64,000 bases of DNA from Kitasatospora phosalacinea (GCF_000717185.1 NZ_JNYE01000018.1:27490-91489), one strand, 5' to 3'; counted from the first letter of the stretch, positions 1 through 10,437 are shown. A program made the numbers and translations. The notes: a model not told the origin generated them from the sequence alone.

Positions 1-31
1 CACGCCTGATCAGCGCGGTCCTGACGGCGGA

Positions 32-724
32 TCAGGCCATCCAGAAGAAGACGCAGGTCATCCGCTTCTCCTCCAGCGTCGCGCCGTGGTAGCCGGTCGC
101 GGTGTGGATCAGGTTGGCGGTGTAGAGCAGCAGCCGGTTGTAGCGGTGCGGGACGGCCAGGTCCTCGGTGAAGGAGTCCGGCGGGACGAAGCGGGTGCCC
201 AGCGCGTCCACCAGGTTGTCGTGCGGGGCGACCACGCTGTTGCCGCCGAGCCGCCCGCCGGGGAAGCTCTGCCGGTGGAAGCTGGTGCCGCAGTGCTTGG
301 GGACGGCCGGGTTCAGGTACAGCACGGCCGCGTAGCGGCACAGCGAGCGCGAGTCGGTGTGCGGGCGCGGCTCGCACTCCCCCGCGCCGACCACCTGCAC
401 GCAGTTGTGGTTGAACGTGCCGCCCTCGGCCCCGTCCAGCGCCCAGATCCGCCCGGCCCCGGTGGCCCGCCGGACCAGCTCCTCGACGTGCGCCAGCTCC
501 GCCGGCTCCAGCCCGGGCATCGCCCGCAGCCCCGGCCAGGACTCCGGCCGGTGCGGGTAGCCCTCGTCCCAGTCCGTGCGCGCCAGGTGCCGGGCCCGCA
601 CCGCGTCCGGATCCGGCAGGACGTCGTCCAGCACCCAGTAGTCACGGCCCCGGGTGGGCTTGCGGTACGGCAGGACCGGGAGCGCCGGGGTGGGGCGCGG
701 GCCCTGGAACGGTTGTACGGGCAT
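32..724 (-). CDS. DUF6445 family protein, 2OG-Fe(II) oxygenase-like
   Basis: This 230-residue protein resembles the DUF6445 family, whose members look like 2-oxoglutarate/Fe(II) oxygenases. Visible candidate metal ligands are His122 and Asp124 in the stretch PHTDSRSLCRY and His207 in NLIHTATGYHG, followed by Arg221, which could bind the 2-oxoglutarate carboxylate. That HxD...H...R spacing fits the fold, but the substrate is unknown. I chose the ATG at 724. The frame stays open to a TTG at 775 that has a purine-rich stretch too close to it, and neither start has a good ribosome binding site. It precedes no obvious pathway partner; the Nei glycosylase gene lies upstream on the same strand with an 84-bp gap. 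The family assignment is from recalled sequence features, not a search. Confidence 0.75.
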   Translation of the reverse strand: MPVQPFQGPRPTPALPVLPYRKPTRGRDYWVLDDVLPDPDAVRARHLARTDWDEGYPHRPESWPGLRAMPGLEPAELAHVEELVRRATGAGRIWALDGAEGGTFNHNCVQVVGAGECEPRPHTDSRSLCRYAAVLYLNPAVPKHCGTSFHRQSFPGGRLGGNSVVAPHDNLVDALGTRFVPPDSFTEDLAVPHRYNRLLLYTANLIHTATGYHGATLEEKRMTCVFFWMA

Positions 725-808
725 GGCCCCGACAATAGGAGCGCCGTTCCGGGGCCTCGCCCAAGCGCCGGTCAACCTTCCGTCAAGGCTTCCCGTGGTG
801 ACGGTGCG

Positions 809-1615
809 TCAGCGCTGCTGGCAGCGCGGGCACCAGAACAGGTTCCGGGCGGCCAACTCCTCGGTGCGGACCGGCGTTTCGCACACCAGGCAGGGCTGGT
901 CGTGCCGCCGGTAGACGTACACCTCGCCGCCGTGGTCGTCCACCCGCGGCGGGCGGCCCATCGCCTCCGGGGTGTGCTCGGGGCGGACGGTGTCGATCCG
1001 GCCCGCGGCCACGCCGTCGTGCATCAGGGCGACCAGGTCGGCCCAGATCGCGTCCCACTCGGTGCGGGACAGGTCGCGGCCGGGGCGGTGCGGGCTGATG
1101 CCGAGGCGGAACAGCACCTCGGCGCGGTAGACGTTGCCGACGCCCGCCAGCACCTTCTGGTCCATCAGCAGGGCGGCGACCGTGCTGCCGCTGCGGGAGA
1201 TCCGCCGCCACGCCTCGTCGCCCGCCTCCCCCGGACGCAGCGGGTCCGGCCCCAGGCGGCGGTGGACGGCGGCCTTCTCCGCGGGGGTGAGCAGTTCGCA
1301 GGCGGTCGGGCCGCGCAGGTCGGCGTAGCCGCTGTCGTTCACCATCCGCAGCCGGACCTGGCCGACCGGCTCCGGGGGCTCGCCCGCGCCGAACCCGTAC
1401 GTGCCGTACAGCCCCAGGTGCACGTGCAGCCAGTGCTCGCCGAAGCCGAGGAACAGGTGCTTGCCGTGCGCCTCCGCCTCGTCCAGCACCCGCCCGTCGA
1501 TCAGCGCGGCCCCCTCCGCGAAGCGCCCCTGCGGACTGGACACCCGCACCGGGCGCCCGCCGAACAGCGCGTCGTTCTCCCTGGCCAGGCGGTGGATCAC
1601 ATGCCCCTCGGGCAC
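809..1615 (-). CDS. nei: Fpg/Nei-family DNA glycosylase/AP lyase
   Basis: A base-excision repair enzyme that removes oxidised bases and nicks at abasic sites. The protein (268 aa) begins (M)PEGHVIHRL. In this family Pro2, exposed after Met removal, is the catalytic nucleophile and Glu3 the proton donor, so the GTG at 1615 is the correct start. An AGGAG lies 9 bases upstream of that GTG, whereas it abuts the in-frame ATG at 1624. A conserved lysine follows in AHGKHLFLGF, and the C-terminus carries a four-cysteine zinc finger (CLVC and CPRC) of the Fpg/Nei type. The PEGHxIHR opening is typical of actinobacterial Nei2-like enzymes. Substrate preference, Fpg-like or Nei-like, cannot be read from the sequence; Nei is favoured by the N-terminus. 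Confidence 0.93.
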   Translation of the reverse strand: MPEGHVIHRLARENDALFGGRPVRVSSPQGRFAEGAALIDGRVLDEAEAHGKHLFLGFGEHWLHVHLGLYGTYGFGAGEPPEPVGQVRLRMVNDSGYADLRGPTACELLTPAEKAAVHRRLGPDPLRPGEAGDEAWRRISRSGSTVAALLMDQKVLAGVGNVYRAEVLFRLGISPHRPGRDLSRTEWDAIWADLVALMHDGVAAGRIDTVRPEHTPEAMGRPPRVDDHGGEVYVYRRHDQPCLVCETPVRTEELAARNLFWCPRCQQR

Positions 1616-1682
1616 CGGCGTCATCTCCTCTGTCGTGGTGGCGGCGAGGGGTCCATCCTCCCAGGCCGCACGGACAGCCCGG

Positions 1683-2138
1683 TCAGTCGGCTCCGGGCCG
1701 GTAGCGGCCCTCGGGGTCGCGGCGGGCGGCGGCGGCGAACTCCTCGAAGCCGAGGTTGCCGATCGACAGGTTGGCGTTGATCTCCGCGACGGCCGCCGCC
1801 AGGGCGCGGAACTCGGTGCCGAACTCGGTCTCCTGGGCGTACCACTCGGGCTCCGCGCAGTCCTCCGGGAGCAGCGTGGTGACGGCGAGCAGCGGGTGGC
1901 CGGGGCCGGTCAGGGCGGTGCGGTCGGCCAGGAAGAGCACGTTCGGACCGCCGTCGGCGGTGGCCCGGGCGGCGGCCACCGCCTCGGCGGGGGCGGCGTC
2001 CGCCCAGGCGGGGTCGTCGACCGGGTGGACGTCCTCGCCGAGCGCGGCGAGCAGGGCCCGCCAGGACGCGTCGTCGGCGTAGTCGGTGCGGACGATCAGG
2101 GCGTCGTGTTCGCCGACGTCGGCGATGGGGGTGCGCAC
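1683..2138 (-). CDS. DUF6924 domain protein
   Basis: A 151-residue soluble acidic protein containing the segment DALIVRTDYADDASWRALL near its N-terminus, which I recognise as the DUF6924 family common in streptomycetes. No catalytic motif is evident and the function is unknown. The frame is open far upstream, but that part is a shadow of the TetR gene. The true start is the GTG at 2138, which has GAGGAG 4-5 bases upstream. The gene overlaps the 3' end of the TetR gene by 43 bp on the same strand, so the two are probably co-transcribed and translationally coupled. Confidence 0.8.
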   Translation of the reverse strand: MRTPIADVGEHDALIVRTDYADDASWRALLAALGEDVHPVDDPAWADAAPAEAVAAARATADGGPNVLFLADRTALTGPGHPLLAVTTLLPEDCAEPEWYAQETEFGTEFRALAAAVAEINANLSIGNLGFEEFAAAARRDPEGRYRPGAD

Positions 2139-2713
2139 GGGTCTCCTCGGAGGGCGGCGGCGGCTTCGCACAGGCCGGTCAGTTCGGCCAGCGCCAGGGC
2201 GGTGAAGTCCTGGCCGGGGCGGGCGGCCCAGCGGGCCAGGGCGGTGCGCAGGGCCAGCAGGGTCAGCTCGGCGGTGAGGCCGGCCGCCGGGTCGGGCACG
2301 CCGCGCTCGCGCAGGGCGGCGGTGAGGGCGGCGGCGAGGGCCTCGCGCTTGAGCAGTTCGCGCTCGGTCAGCTCCGGGTTGGCGGCGACCACCTGCTGGC
2401 GCTCCCGGACGGTTTCGTGGCGCTCGGCGGTGAAGGCCCGCGCGCCGACGGCGGCCAGGGCGGCCTCGGCGGCCTGCCGCGGGCCCGCCGCGGGTGGGGC
2501 GGCGGCGACCGCGTCGGTGAGCAGGCGGGCCAGGGTGTCCCCGCCGGAGAGCACCTCGCGCTTGTCCGCGAAGTGCCGGAAGAAGGTGCTCTTGGCCAGG
2601 CCCGCGCGCTCGGCGATCTCGGCGACGGTGGTGCGGTCGTAGCCCTGCCGGACGAAGAGCTCCAGCGCGGCGCGCTCCAGCCGCTCGCGGGCGTTCGGGT
2701 CCCATCTGGCCAT
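2096..2713 (-). CDS. TetR family transcriptional regulator
   Basis: A 205-residue TetR-type repressor. The N-terminal helix-turn-helix spans roughly residues 10-55, with the recognition-helix signature TVAEIAERAGLAKSTFFRHF and the typical DKREVL that follows. The C-terminal all-helical ligand domain is Ala-rich and not diagnostic of a ligand. It starts at ATG 2713. The gene is divergent from an SDR oxidoreductase, and two near-identical 23-bp dyad repeats lie in the 94-bp gap, one next to each gene. I infer that this regulator represses itself and the SDR gene until a ligand, perhaps a substrate of the SDR, releases it. The DUF6924 gene overlaps its 3' end. Confidence 0.93.
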   Translation of the reverse strand: MARWDPNARERLERAALELFVRQGYDRTTVAEIAERAGLAKSTFFRHFADKREVLSGGDTLARLLTDAVAAAPPAAGPRQAAEAALAAVGARAFTAERHETVRERQQVVAANPELTERELLKREALAAALTAALRERGVPDPAAGLTAELTLLALRTALARWAARPGQDFTALALAELTGLCEAAAALRGDPCAPPSPTSANTTP

Positions 2714-2727
2714 GATCCGGATTCTAC

Positions 2728-2750
2728 GTGACGGGACGTGGTCGCATCAC
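2728..2750. promoter_or_regulatory. Putative TetR operator, copy 1
   Basis: A 23-bp imperfect dyad beginning GTGACGGGAC and ending ATCAC, 14 bp upstream of the tetR start. Pairing positions give GTGA, GAC, then GTC, TCAC. It shares 18 or more positions with a second copy 41 bp away. Placement in a divergent TetR/enzyme gap fits an operator. Binding is inferred. Confidence 0.6.
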
Positions 2751-2768
2751 TGGGCCCGGCGAGCTATG

Positions 2769-2791
2769 GTGACGGGACAAGGTCTTATCAC
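2769..2791. promoter_or_regulatory. Putative TetR operator, copy 2
   Basis: The second copy of the dyad (GTGACGGGAC ... ATCAC), just ahead of the GGAGG of the SDR gene. Its centre is 41 bp, close to four helical turns, from copy 1, so two dimers would sit on the same DNA face. This supports joint repression of both divergent genes. Confidence 0.6.
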
Positions 2792-2807
2792 TCGGAGGTC
2801 CCTCCCC

Positions 2808-3710
2808 ATGCACGTCTTCGTCACCGGAGCCAGCGGCCACCTCGGCTCCGCCCTCGTCCCCGACCTGCTCGCCGCCGGCCACCGCGTCACCGGCCTCGCC
2901 CGCTCCGACGCCTCCGCCGCCGCGCTCACCGCCATCGGCGCCGACGTCCGCCGCGGCGACCTCGACGACCTCGACGGCCTGCGGGCCGCCGCCGCGGCCG
3001 CCGACGGCGTGGTGCACCTCGCCTTCAAGCACGAGGCGATGCTCGGCGGCGACTACGCCGGCGCGATGGCCGACGACCTCAAGGCCGTCCGGGCCCTCGT
3101 CGAAGCGCTCGCGGGCACCGACAAGCCCCTGGTCGGCACCGGCGGCACGGGCGGCGGCGCCGCCCCCGGACAGCTCTCCCTCGAAACCCGGGTCGCCCCC
3201 GGCGCCCCGCGCACCGAGGCCGAACAGGCCCTGGTCGCCGCCGCCGCCGACGGCGTGCGCACCAGCGTCGTCCGGCTCCCCCCGGTCGTCCACAGCCCGC
3301 TCGACCGGCACGGCTTCGTCCCCACCCTGATCCGCACCGCCCGCGCCACCGGCACCTCCGGCTACCTCGGCGACGGCACCAACCGCTGGCCCGCCGTCCA
3401 CACCCTCGACGCCGCCCGCCTCTACCGCCTCGCCCTCGAACACGCCCCCGCGGGCACCCGCCTGCACGCCGTCGACGACGAGGGCGTCCCCTTCCGCGAG
3501 ATCGCCGAACGCATCGGCATCCGCCTCGGCCTCCCCACCGCCCCCGTCCCCGAAGCCGACGCCCCCGCCCACTTCAGCTTCCTCTCCCTCCTCGTCCCCC
3601 TCGACCTCCCCGCCTCCGCCGAAGCCACCCGCACCCTCCTCGACTGGCACCCCACCCACCCGGGCCTGCTCGACGACCTCGACCAGGACCACTACTTCAC
3701 CGAGGACTGA
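2808..3710 (+). CDS. SDR family NAD(P)-dependent oxidoreductase/epimerase
   Basis: A 300-residue extended/atypical short-chain dehydrogenase. The Rossmann glycine motif GASGHLG is at residues 7-13, after MHVFVT, and LARSDASAAAL follows the second strand. GADVRRGDLDDL and VVHLAF are the usual third and fourth strand features of NAD-dependent epimerase-like proteins. A canonical YxxxK is not obvious, as in many atypical members that bind NAD(P)H without classical catalysis, so the reaction is unknown. The ATG at 2808 has GGAGG nine bases upstream. The longer open frame starting at 2712 runs through the operators and is not used. Control by the divergent TetR is likely. Confidence 0.88.
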   Translation: MHVFVTGASGHLGSALVPDLLAAGHRVTGLARSDASAAALTAIGADVRRGDLDDLDGLRAAAAAADGVVHLAFKHEAMLGGDYAGAMADDLKAVRALVEALAGTDKPLVGTGGTGGGAAPGQLSLETRVAPGAPRTEAEQALVAAAADGVRTSVVRLPPVVHSPLDRHGFVPTLIRTARATGTSGYLGDGTNRWPAVHTLDAARLYRLALEHAPAGTRLHAVDDEGVPFREIAERIGIRLGLPTAPVPEADAPAHFSFLSLLVPLDLPASAEATRTLLDWHPTHPGLLDDLDQDHYFTED

Positions 3711-3764
3711 CCCCGCGGAACGCCCGACCCCGACACCCCTCGCCCAGCACAACGCCCCACCCCA

Positions 3765-3959
3765 CCGCGCAGCGGAACCCCTCGGCGCGCGTGCACCCGC
3801 CTCGGCGCGCGTGCAACCGGCTCAGGATCGCGTGGTCCAGCGCCGCCGCCGACCCCCTCCCCACCCACCTCGCCGCGCAGCGGAACCCCCCACCGCGCAG
3901 CGGAACCCCTCAGCGCGCGTGCAACCGGCTCAGGATCGCGTGGTCCAGCGCCGCCGCCG
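3765..3959. repeat. Direct duplication of the 3' end of the P-loop gene
   Basis: The last 47 bp of the coding sequence at 3913-3959 (reading AAALDHAILSRLHAR) recur exactly at 3805-3851, downstream of the gene. In the copy the stop TGA has become CGA. A 16-bp motif CCGCGCAGCGGAACCC flanks the units at 3765, 3873 and 3893. The copy differs by a roughly 20-bp internal micro-duplication around GTGCACGCGCG. Confidence 0.9.
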
Positions 3960-4758
3960 TCTCCGGCACGCTCAGGTTGGAGTTGTCGATGATCGGCAGC
4001 CCCGAGGTGCGCCAGCCGGCCATCCGGCCGTGGATGCGGGCGACCTCGTCGTCGGAGAGGCGGCGGTTGCCGGAGCGTTCGGCGTTGCGGGCGAGGACGC
4101 GGTCGAGGCCGGGGAGGAGGACGACGGGGATCATGCCGGGGCCGATGTGGCGCTTCCAGCCGCCGAGGCCGATCGCGGGGCGGTCGGGGAAGACCGCGTC
4201 GTCGATGATGCAGGAGATGCCGTTGGCGAGGTAGTTGCGGCAGGCGAAGCCGCAGGTGCGGCGGGCGAGGCGGTACTGGGCCTCGGAGGCGGTGTTCCAG
4301 CCGGACTGGGGGTTGGCGAAGCCGGCCTGGACCCATTCGCGGACGTCGTCGAGGCTGATGTGCGCGGTGGGGGTGGGGCGGCGTTCGGCCCAGTAGCGGG
4401 CGACGGTGGTCTTGCCCGCGCCGGCCGCGCCGATAAGCAGGACGGCGATCGGCCCGATCGGCGGCGGTGCCGGGTGCGCGGGCAACTGGGGCGGCTGGGC
4501 GGGCAGTTGGACGGTCCCTCCGGTCGGGAGCAGGAAGTGTCCGGTGCCGCCGGGGGCGACCGGGGCGACGGCCTTGAGCGGGACGGTCGGCCGGTCGGTC
4601 CGGGGCGCGGTGGGCCCGAGGACGGGGATCGGCTGGGTGGAGCCGGGCGGCAGGGCCGGTGCGTGGTACGGCGGCTGGGGCGCCACGGGCTGCGGGGACG
4701 CCGCCGGCCGGGGTGGCACCTGGCCCCCCGCGTGCTGGTTCTGCGCGTACTGGCTCAC
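3910..4758 (-). CDS. P-loop NTPase (AAA/zeta-like kinase fold), proline-rich N-terminus
   Basis: A 282-residue protein with about 100 N-terminal residues rich in Pro, Gln and Ala, predicted disordered. A P-loop kinase-like domain follows, with Walker A GAAGAGKTT near residue 110. Later segments ISLDDVREWV and FANPQSGWN and an Arg-rich lid resemble small-molecule kinases and zeta-toxin-like ATPases. The substrate is unknown. The GTG at 4758 has GGAGG five bases upstream; a GTG two codons earlier overlaps that ribosome site. The gene follows aroQ on the same strand after a strong hairpin, so it is probably separately transcribed. Its final 47 bp are duplicated downstream, which is unusual and reported separately. 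Confidence 0.8.
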   Translation of the reverse strand: MSQYAQNQHAGGQVPPRPAASPQPVAPQPPYHAPALPPGSTQPIPVLGPTAPRTDRPTVPLKAVAPVAPGGTGHFLLPTGGTVQLPAQPPQLPAHPAPPPIGPIAVLLIGAAGAGKTTVARYWAERRPTPTAHISLDDVREWVQAGFANPQSGWNTASEAQYRLARRTCGFACRNYLANGISCIIDDAVFPDRPAIGLGGWKRHIGPGMIPVVLLPGLDRVLARNAERSGNRRLSDDEVARIHGRMAGWRTSGLPIIDNSNLSVPETAAALDHAILSRLHAR

Positions 4759-4788
4759 CGTCACCTCCCTGCGCCGAATGTACACGTG

Positions 4789-4822
4789 GGCCCGGTGGCG
4801 GGCACAAGTCCGCCACCGGGCC
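4789..4822 (-). terminator. Hairpin terminator after aroQ
   Basis: A perfect 13-bp stem (4789-4801 with 4810-4822, GGCCCGGTGGCGG) and an 8-base loop, beginning about 10 bp past the aroQ stop. There is no T tract, as is common for terminators in this GC-rich group. Confidence 0.7.
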
Positions 4823-4832
4823 GGGGGTCGCG

Positions 4833-6898
<2,066 letters not shown>

Positions 6899-6902
<4 letters not shown>

Positions 6903-8083
6903 CGGACGATCAGGTTGTCGAGGTAGGACTGGACGTTGCGGCGGGTCTCGGAGACGTTGTCGCCGCCGAACTTCTCCGCCACCGCGTCCGCCAGGACCAG
7001 CGCCACCATCGCCTCGGCGACGATGCCGGCCGCCGGGACGGCGCACACGTCGGAGCGCTGGTGGTGCGCCTTGGCGGGCTCGCCGGTGCGCACGTCCAGG
7101 GTCTGCAGGGCGCGCGGGACGGTCGCGATCGGCTTCATCGCGGCCCGGACGCGCAGCAGCTCGCCGGTGGACAGGCCGCCCTCGGTGCCGCCGGAGCGGC
7201 CGGAGGTGCGCTTGGCGCCCTCGGGGGTCGGGACGATCTCGTCGTGCGCCTGCGAGCCGGGGACGCGGGCCAGGTCGAAGCCGTCGCCGACCTCGACGCC
7301 CTTGATCGCCTGGATGCCCATCAGCGCGGCGGCGAGCCGGGCGTCCAGGCGGCGGTCCCAGTGCACGTGCGAGCCGAGGCCGACCGGCACGCCGTACGCC
7401 AGCACCTCGACGACGCCGCCGAGGGTGTCGCCGTCCTTGTGGGCCTGGTCGATCTCGGCGACCATCGCCTTGGACGCGTCGGCGTCCAGGCAGCGCACCG
7501 GGTCCTCGTCCAGGCGGGCCTCGTCGGAGGGCAGCGGCAGCACCCCGGCCGGGGCCTTGGCGCCGGCCAGCTCCACGACGTGGCTGACGATCTCGATGCC
7601 GCAGGTCTCCTTGAGGTAGGAGCGGGCGACCGCGCCGAGCGCGACCCGGGCCGCGGTCTCCCGGGCGCTGGCGCGCTCCAGGATCGGGCGGGCCTCGTCG
7701 ATCGAGTACTTCTGCATGCCCGCCAGGTCGGCGTGGCCGGGGCGGGGGCGGGTCAGCGCCTCGTTGCGGGCCAGGCCGGCCAGGATCTCATCGTCGACCG
7801 GGTCGGCCGACATGACCTGCTCCCACTTCGGCCACTCGGTGTTGCCGACCATGATCGCGACCGGGGAGCCCATGGTCTCGCCGTGCCGGACGCCACCGAG
7901 GAAGGTCACCTCGTCCTGCTCGAACTTCATCCGCGCGCCGCGGCCGTACCCGAGCCGCCGGCGGGCCAGCGCGTCGGCCACCACGGCGGTGGTGACCGGC
8001 ACCCCGGCCGGCAGGCCCTCCAGCGTCGCGACCAGAGCGGGGCCGTGCGACTCCCCCGCCGTGAGCCAGCGCAAGCTACCCAC
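6899..8083 (-). CDS. aroC: Chorismate synthase
   Basis: A 394-residue FMN-dependent enzyme that makes chorismate from EPSP, the final shikimate step. The signatures [17 protein letters not shown] near the N-terminus, [13 protein letters not shown], the [13 protein letters not shown] block and the C-terminal [17 protein letters not shown] are all present. The GTG at 8083 is the start: AAGGAG lies six bases upstream and the length then equals the usual family length. The longer open frame upstream is spurious. It heads the aroC-aroK-aroB-aroQ operon; aroE is 214 bp upstream on the same strand, beyond a spacer that holds an aroE 3' duplication. Confidence 0.97.
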
Positions 8084-8263
8084 CGAAAGCTCCTTCGTCA
8101 GCGGCCCGCGCCGTGAACGGCGGCCGGCCCGGCGTCTCGTCCTGCCCGGCCGCGGAACACGACGGGGCGACTCCGATCCTTTCACGTCCCGCAGGTCACC
8201 GGGGCCACGGTCCGCGTGGCGGACAGCGAGCGTCCGGAAGCCGACGGGCGCCGCCCCGCACCC

Positions 8264-8316
8264 GTCACCCCGCGAGCGCCGCCGCCCCCGCACCGCGTCA
8301 CCCCGCGAGCGCCGCC
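8264..8316. repeat. Direct duplication of the aroE 3' end
   Basis: A 20-bp perfect direct repeat (8264-8283 and 8297-8316, GTCACCCCGCGAGCGCCGCC) with a 33-bp period. The second copy is the last codons and stop of aroE. The first lies downstream and recreates AALAG plus stop. Confidence 0.85.
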
Positions 8317-9125
8317 TCCCCCGCCGCCCGCATCGCGGCCAGCGGGGCGGGCCGCACGCCGGTGAACCGCTCGAACTGCAGCACGGCCTGGTGCACCAGC
8401 AGGTCGAGCCCGCCCAGCACGGTGCCGCCGCGCTCCTGGCAGGCCGCGGCCAGCTTCGTCGGCCACGGGTGGTAGAGCACGTCGAACAGCACGCCCGGCG
8501 CCGCCGTCAGCTGCGCCGCGAAGCCGTCGGTCGCCCCGGCCGGCGTGGTGGAGACGGTCAGCGGCCCGTCCAGCGCCCGCGCGCCGTCCGCCCAGTCGGC
8601 GGTGCGCACCGGCACCCCGAGCCGCTCCCCGAGCGCACGCATCTCGGCGGCCCGCTCGGCGCTGCGCACGTACGCGGTCACCTCGCCGTCGCAGACCTGG
8701 GCCAGCGCAGCCAGCGCGGAGGAGGCGGTGGCCCCGGCGCCCAGCACCGCGGCCGAGCCGACCCGTTCGACGCCGCGCTCGCGCAGCGCGTTGACCAGGC
8801 CGGGGACGTCGGTGTTGTCGCCGTGCCGCCGCCCGTCGCGGTCGAACACCACGGTGTTGACGGCGTCCACCGCGCGGGCGGTGTCGCTGACGGTGTCCAG
8901 CAGCGGGCGGATCGCCCGCTTGAGCGGCATGGTCAGCGACAGGCCGGCCCACTCGGCGGGGTCGAGCCCGGTGACGAAGTCCGCCAGTGTCGATTCGTCG
9001 ACCTCGTGGCGGCCGTACTGCCAGTCGGTGAGCCCGAGTGCGGCGTACCCGGCGTTGTGCAGGGCCGGGGAGAGCGAGTGGGCGATCGGCGAGCCGAGCA
9101 CGGCGGCCCGGTGCGGGGTGGTCAC
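8298..9125 (-). CDS. aroE: Shikimate dehydrogenase
   Basis: A 275-residue NADPH-dependent reductase of 3-dehydroshikimate. The N-terminal shikimate-binding site reads [17 protein letters not shown], followed by LTMPLKRA with the catalytic lysine and DAVNTVV and GDNTDVPG with the conserved Asn and Asp. The cofactor Rossmann motif is GAGATAS. The ATG at 9125 overlaps the stop of the upstream GNAT gene by 4 bp. That places it in an ABC-GNAT-aroE unit rather than directly with aroC. Its final codons are duplicated downstream. Confidence 0.96.
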   Translation of the reverse strand: MTTPHRAAVLGSPIAHSLSPALHNAGYAALGLTDWQYGRHEVDESTLADFVTGLDPAEWAGLSLTMPLKRAIRPLLDTVSDTARAVDAVNTVVFDRDGRRHGDNTDVPGLVNALRERGVERVGSAAVLGAGATASSALAALAQVCDGEVTAYVRSAERAAEMRALGERLGVPVRTADWADGARALDGPLTVSTTPAGATDGFAAQLTAAPGVLFDVLYHPWPTKLAAACQERGGTVLGGLDLLVHQAVLQFERFTGVRPAPLAAMRAAGEAALAG

Positions 9126-9616
9126 GAAACGGCCTTTCCAGGATCAACGGGACGGGCGGGGCGGTGCAGGAAGACGTCGACCGGGTCCTCGGACTCCGGC
9201 GCGAAGCCGTGCCGCTCGTACAGCCGCCGGGCGGGGCTGCCCTGCAGCACGTTCAGCCGGACGGCCAGGCCCGCGGCGTCGGCCCGCTCCAGCGCCGCGC
9301 GCAGCACGGCGGTGCCCAGGCCGCGGCCGTGCAGCGCCGGGCGGAGGTAGAAGTGCTCCAGCAGCAGGGTGGCGGGCCGCTCGTCGGGGGCGAGCGCCAG
9401 GCAGCCGGCCAACGGCTCGGCCGTGCCCGGCAGTTCGACCACCGAGGTGTGCTCGGGCCGGTACGCGTCGCGCATCCGCTGCCGGACCCGGTGCCCGTCG
9501 TAGCGACCGAGCCGCTCCAGGTCGGGACGCATCGCCGCGGCCCGCAGCTCGACCAGCGCCTCCAGGTCGGCGGCGGTGGCGGGGCGCAGCGCCCACGCCG
9601 GGGCGGCGGTGCTCAC
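9122..9616 (-). CDS. GNAT family N-acetyltransferase
   Basis: A 164-residue acetyl-CoA-dependent acyltransferase of unknown substrate. The acetyl-CoA loop is visible in LRPALHGRGLGTAVLRAALE (the RGxGxA/G pattern), preceded by LLLEHFYL and followed by LNVLQGSPARRLYERHGF, the usual motif B. The GTG at 9616 overlaps the upstream ABC ATPase stop as GTGA, and its own stop overlaps the aroE ATG, so all three are translationally coupled. Confidence 0.9.
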   Translation of the reverse strand: MSTAAPAWALRPATAADLEALVELRAAAMRPDLERLGRYDGHRVRQRMRDAYRPEHTSVVELPGTAEPLAGCLALAPDERPATLLLEHFYLRPALHGRGLGTAVLRAALERADAAGLAVRLNVLQGSPARRLYERHGFAPESEDPVDVFLHRPARPVDPGKAVS

Positions 9617-10437
9617 TCGGTGCCCCGGCGGGTGCGGGCGGACCAGCGGCCCTCGCTGTGGGCGATCCGGATCGGGTGCCGGAAGCACTCGGAGACCAGC
9701 TCGGTGGTCAGCACCTCGGTGGCGGGCCCGGCCGCGGTGACCAGGCCGTCGCGCAGCAGCAGGGCGTGGCTGGTGGTCTCGGGGAGCTCCTCCAGGTGGT
9801 GGGTGACCAGCACGGACGCCACCTCGGGGTAGCGGGCGCGCAGTTCGTCCAGGCTCTCCAGGAGCTGTTCGCGGGCGGTCAGGTCGAGCCCGGTGGCGGG
9901 TTCGTCGAGCAGCAGCAGCCGGGGTTCGGGCATCAGCGCGCGGGCGATCAGGACGCGGCCGCGCTCGCCCTGGGAGAGCGTGGTCCAGGGGCTCTCGGCG
10001 CGGTGCGCGATGCCCAGGGTCTCGATCAACTCCTCGGCGTGGTCGAGCTGTTCGGCGGTGGGCTTGTGCCACAGGTCGGGCTCGATGGTCTGCGTGGTGC
10101 CGGTCAGCACCACCTGGCGCACCGTCAGCGGGGAGCGCAGCGGGTGCCGCGGGTTGACGTGCCCGAGGTGGGCGCGCAGCTCCCGGACGTCGACCCTCCC
10201 GAGCTGCCGCCCGAGCACCTTCACGGCACCCGCGGTGGGGTGCTCGACCGCGCCGAGCAGCGACAGCAGGGTGCTCTTGCCCGCCCCGTTGGCCCCGAGC
10301 ACCGCCCAGTGCTCCCCGGCCCGGACGGTCAGCGACACGTCCCGCAACAGGTACTGCCCGCCCCGCACCACGTCGACGCGGGCGGCCTCCAGCAGCGCGG
10401 GCTCGGACGGGTGCGGGGTGCTCTGCGGTGTCTCCAT
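9613..10437 (-). CDS. ABC transporter ATP-binding protein, YlmA-like
   Basis: An ATPase subunit of about 274 residues. Walker A is GANGAGKST, the signature is a degenerate LSQGERGR, Walker B is LLLLDEPATGLD and the switch histidine is in VTHHLEELP. It resembles stand-alone iron-complex-type ATPases such as YlmA, and no permease or binding protein is nearby, so it may act with a distant partner or as a non-transport ABC protein. The start is uncertain: ATG 10437 and GTG 10446 both lack a clear Shine-Dalgarno site and translation may be leaderless. It is followed by coupled GNAT and aroE genes. Confidence 0.9.
   Translation of the reverse strand: METPQSTPHPSEPALLEAARVDVVRGGQYLLRDVSLTVRAGEHWAVLGANGAGKSTLLSLLGAVEHPTAGAVKVLGRQLGRVDVRELRAHLGHVNPRHPLRSPLTVRQVVLTGTTQTIEPDLWHKPTAEQLDHAEELIETLGIAHRAESPWTTLSQGERGRVLIARALMPEPRLLLLDEPATGLDLTAREQLLESLDELRARYPEVASVLVTHHLEELPETTSHALLLRDGLVTAAGPATEVLTTELVSECFRHPIRIAHSEGRWSARTRRGTE

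Noticed and set aside
1683..2705. A single 340-codon fusion of a TetR and a DUF6924 protein
   Set aside because: The N-terminal part is the TetR gene read in the wrong frame. Two separate genes with their own starts explain the sequence.
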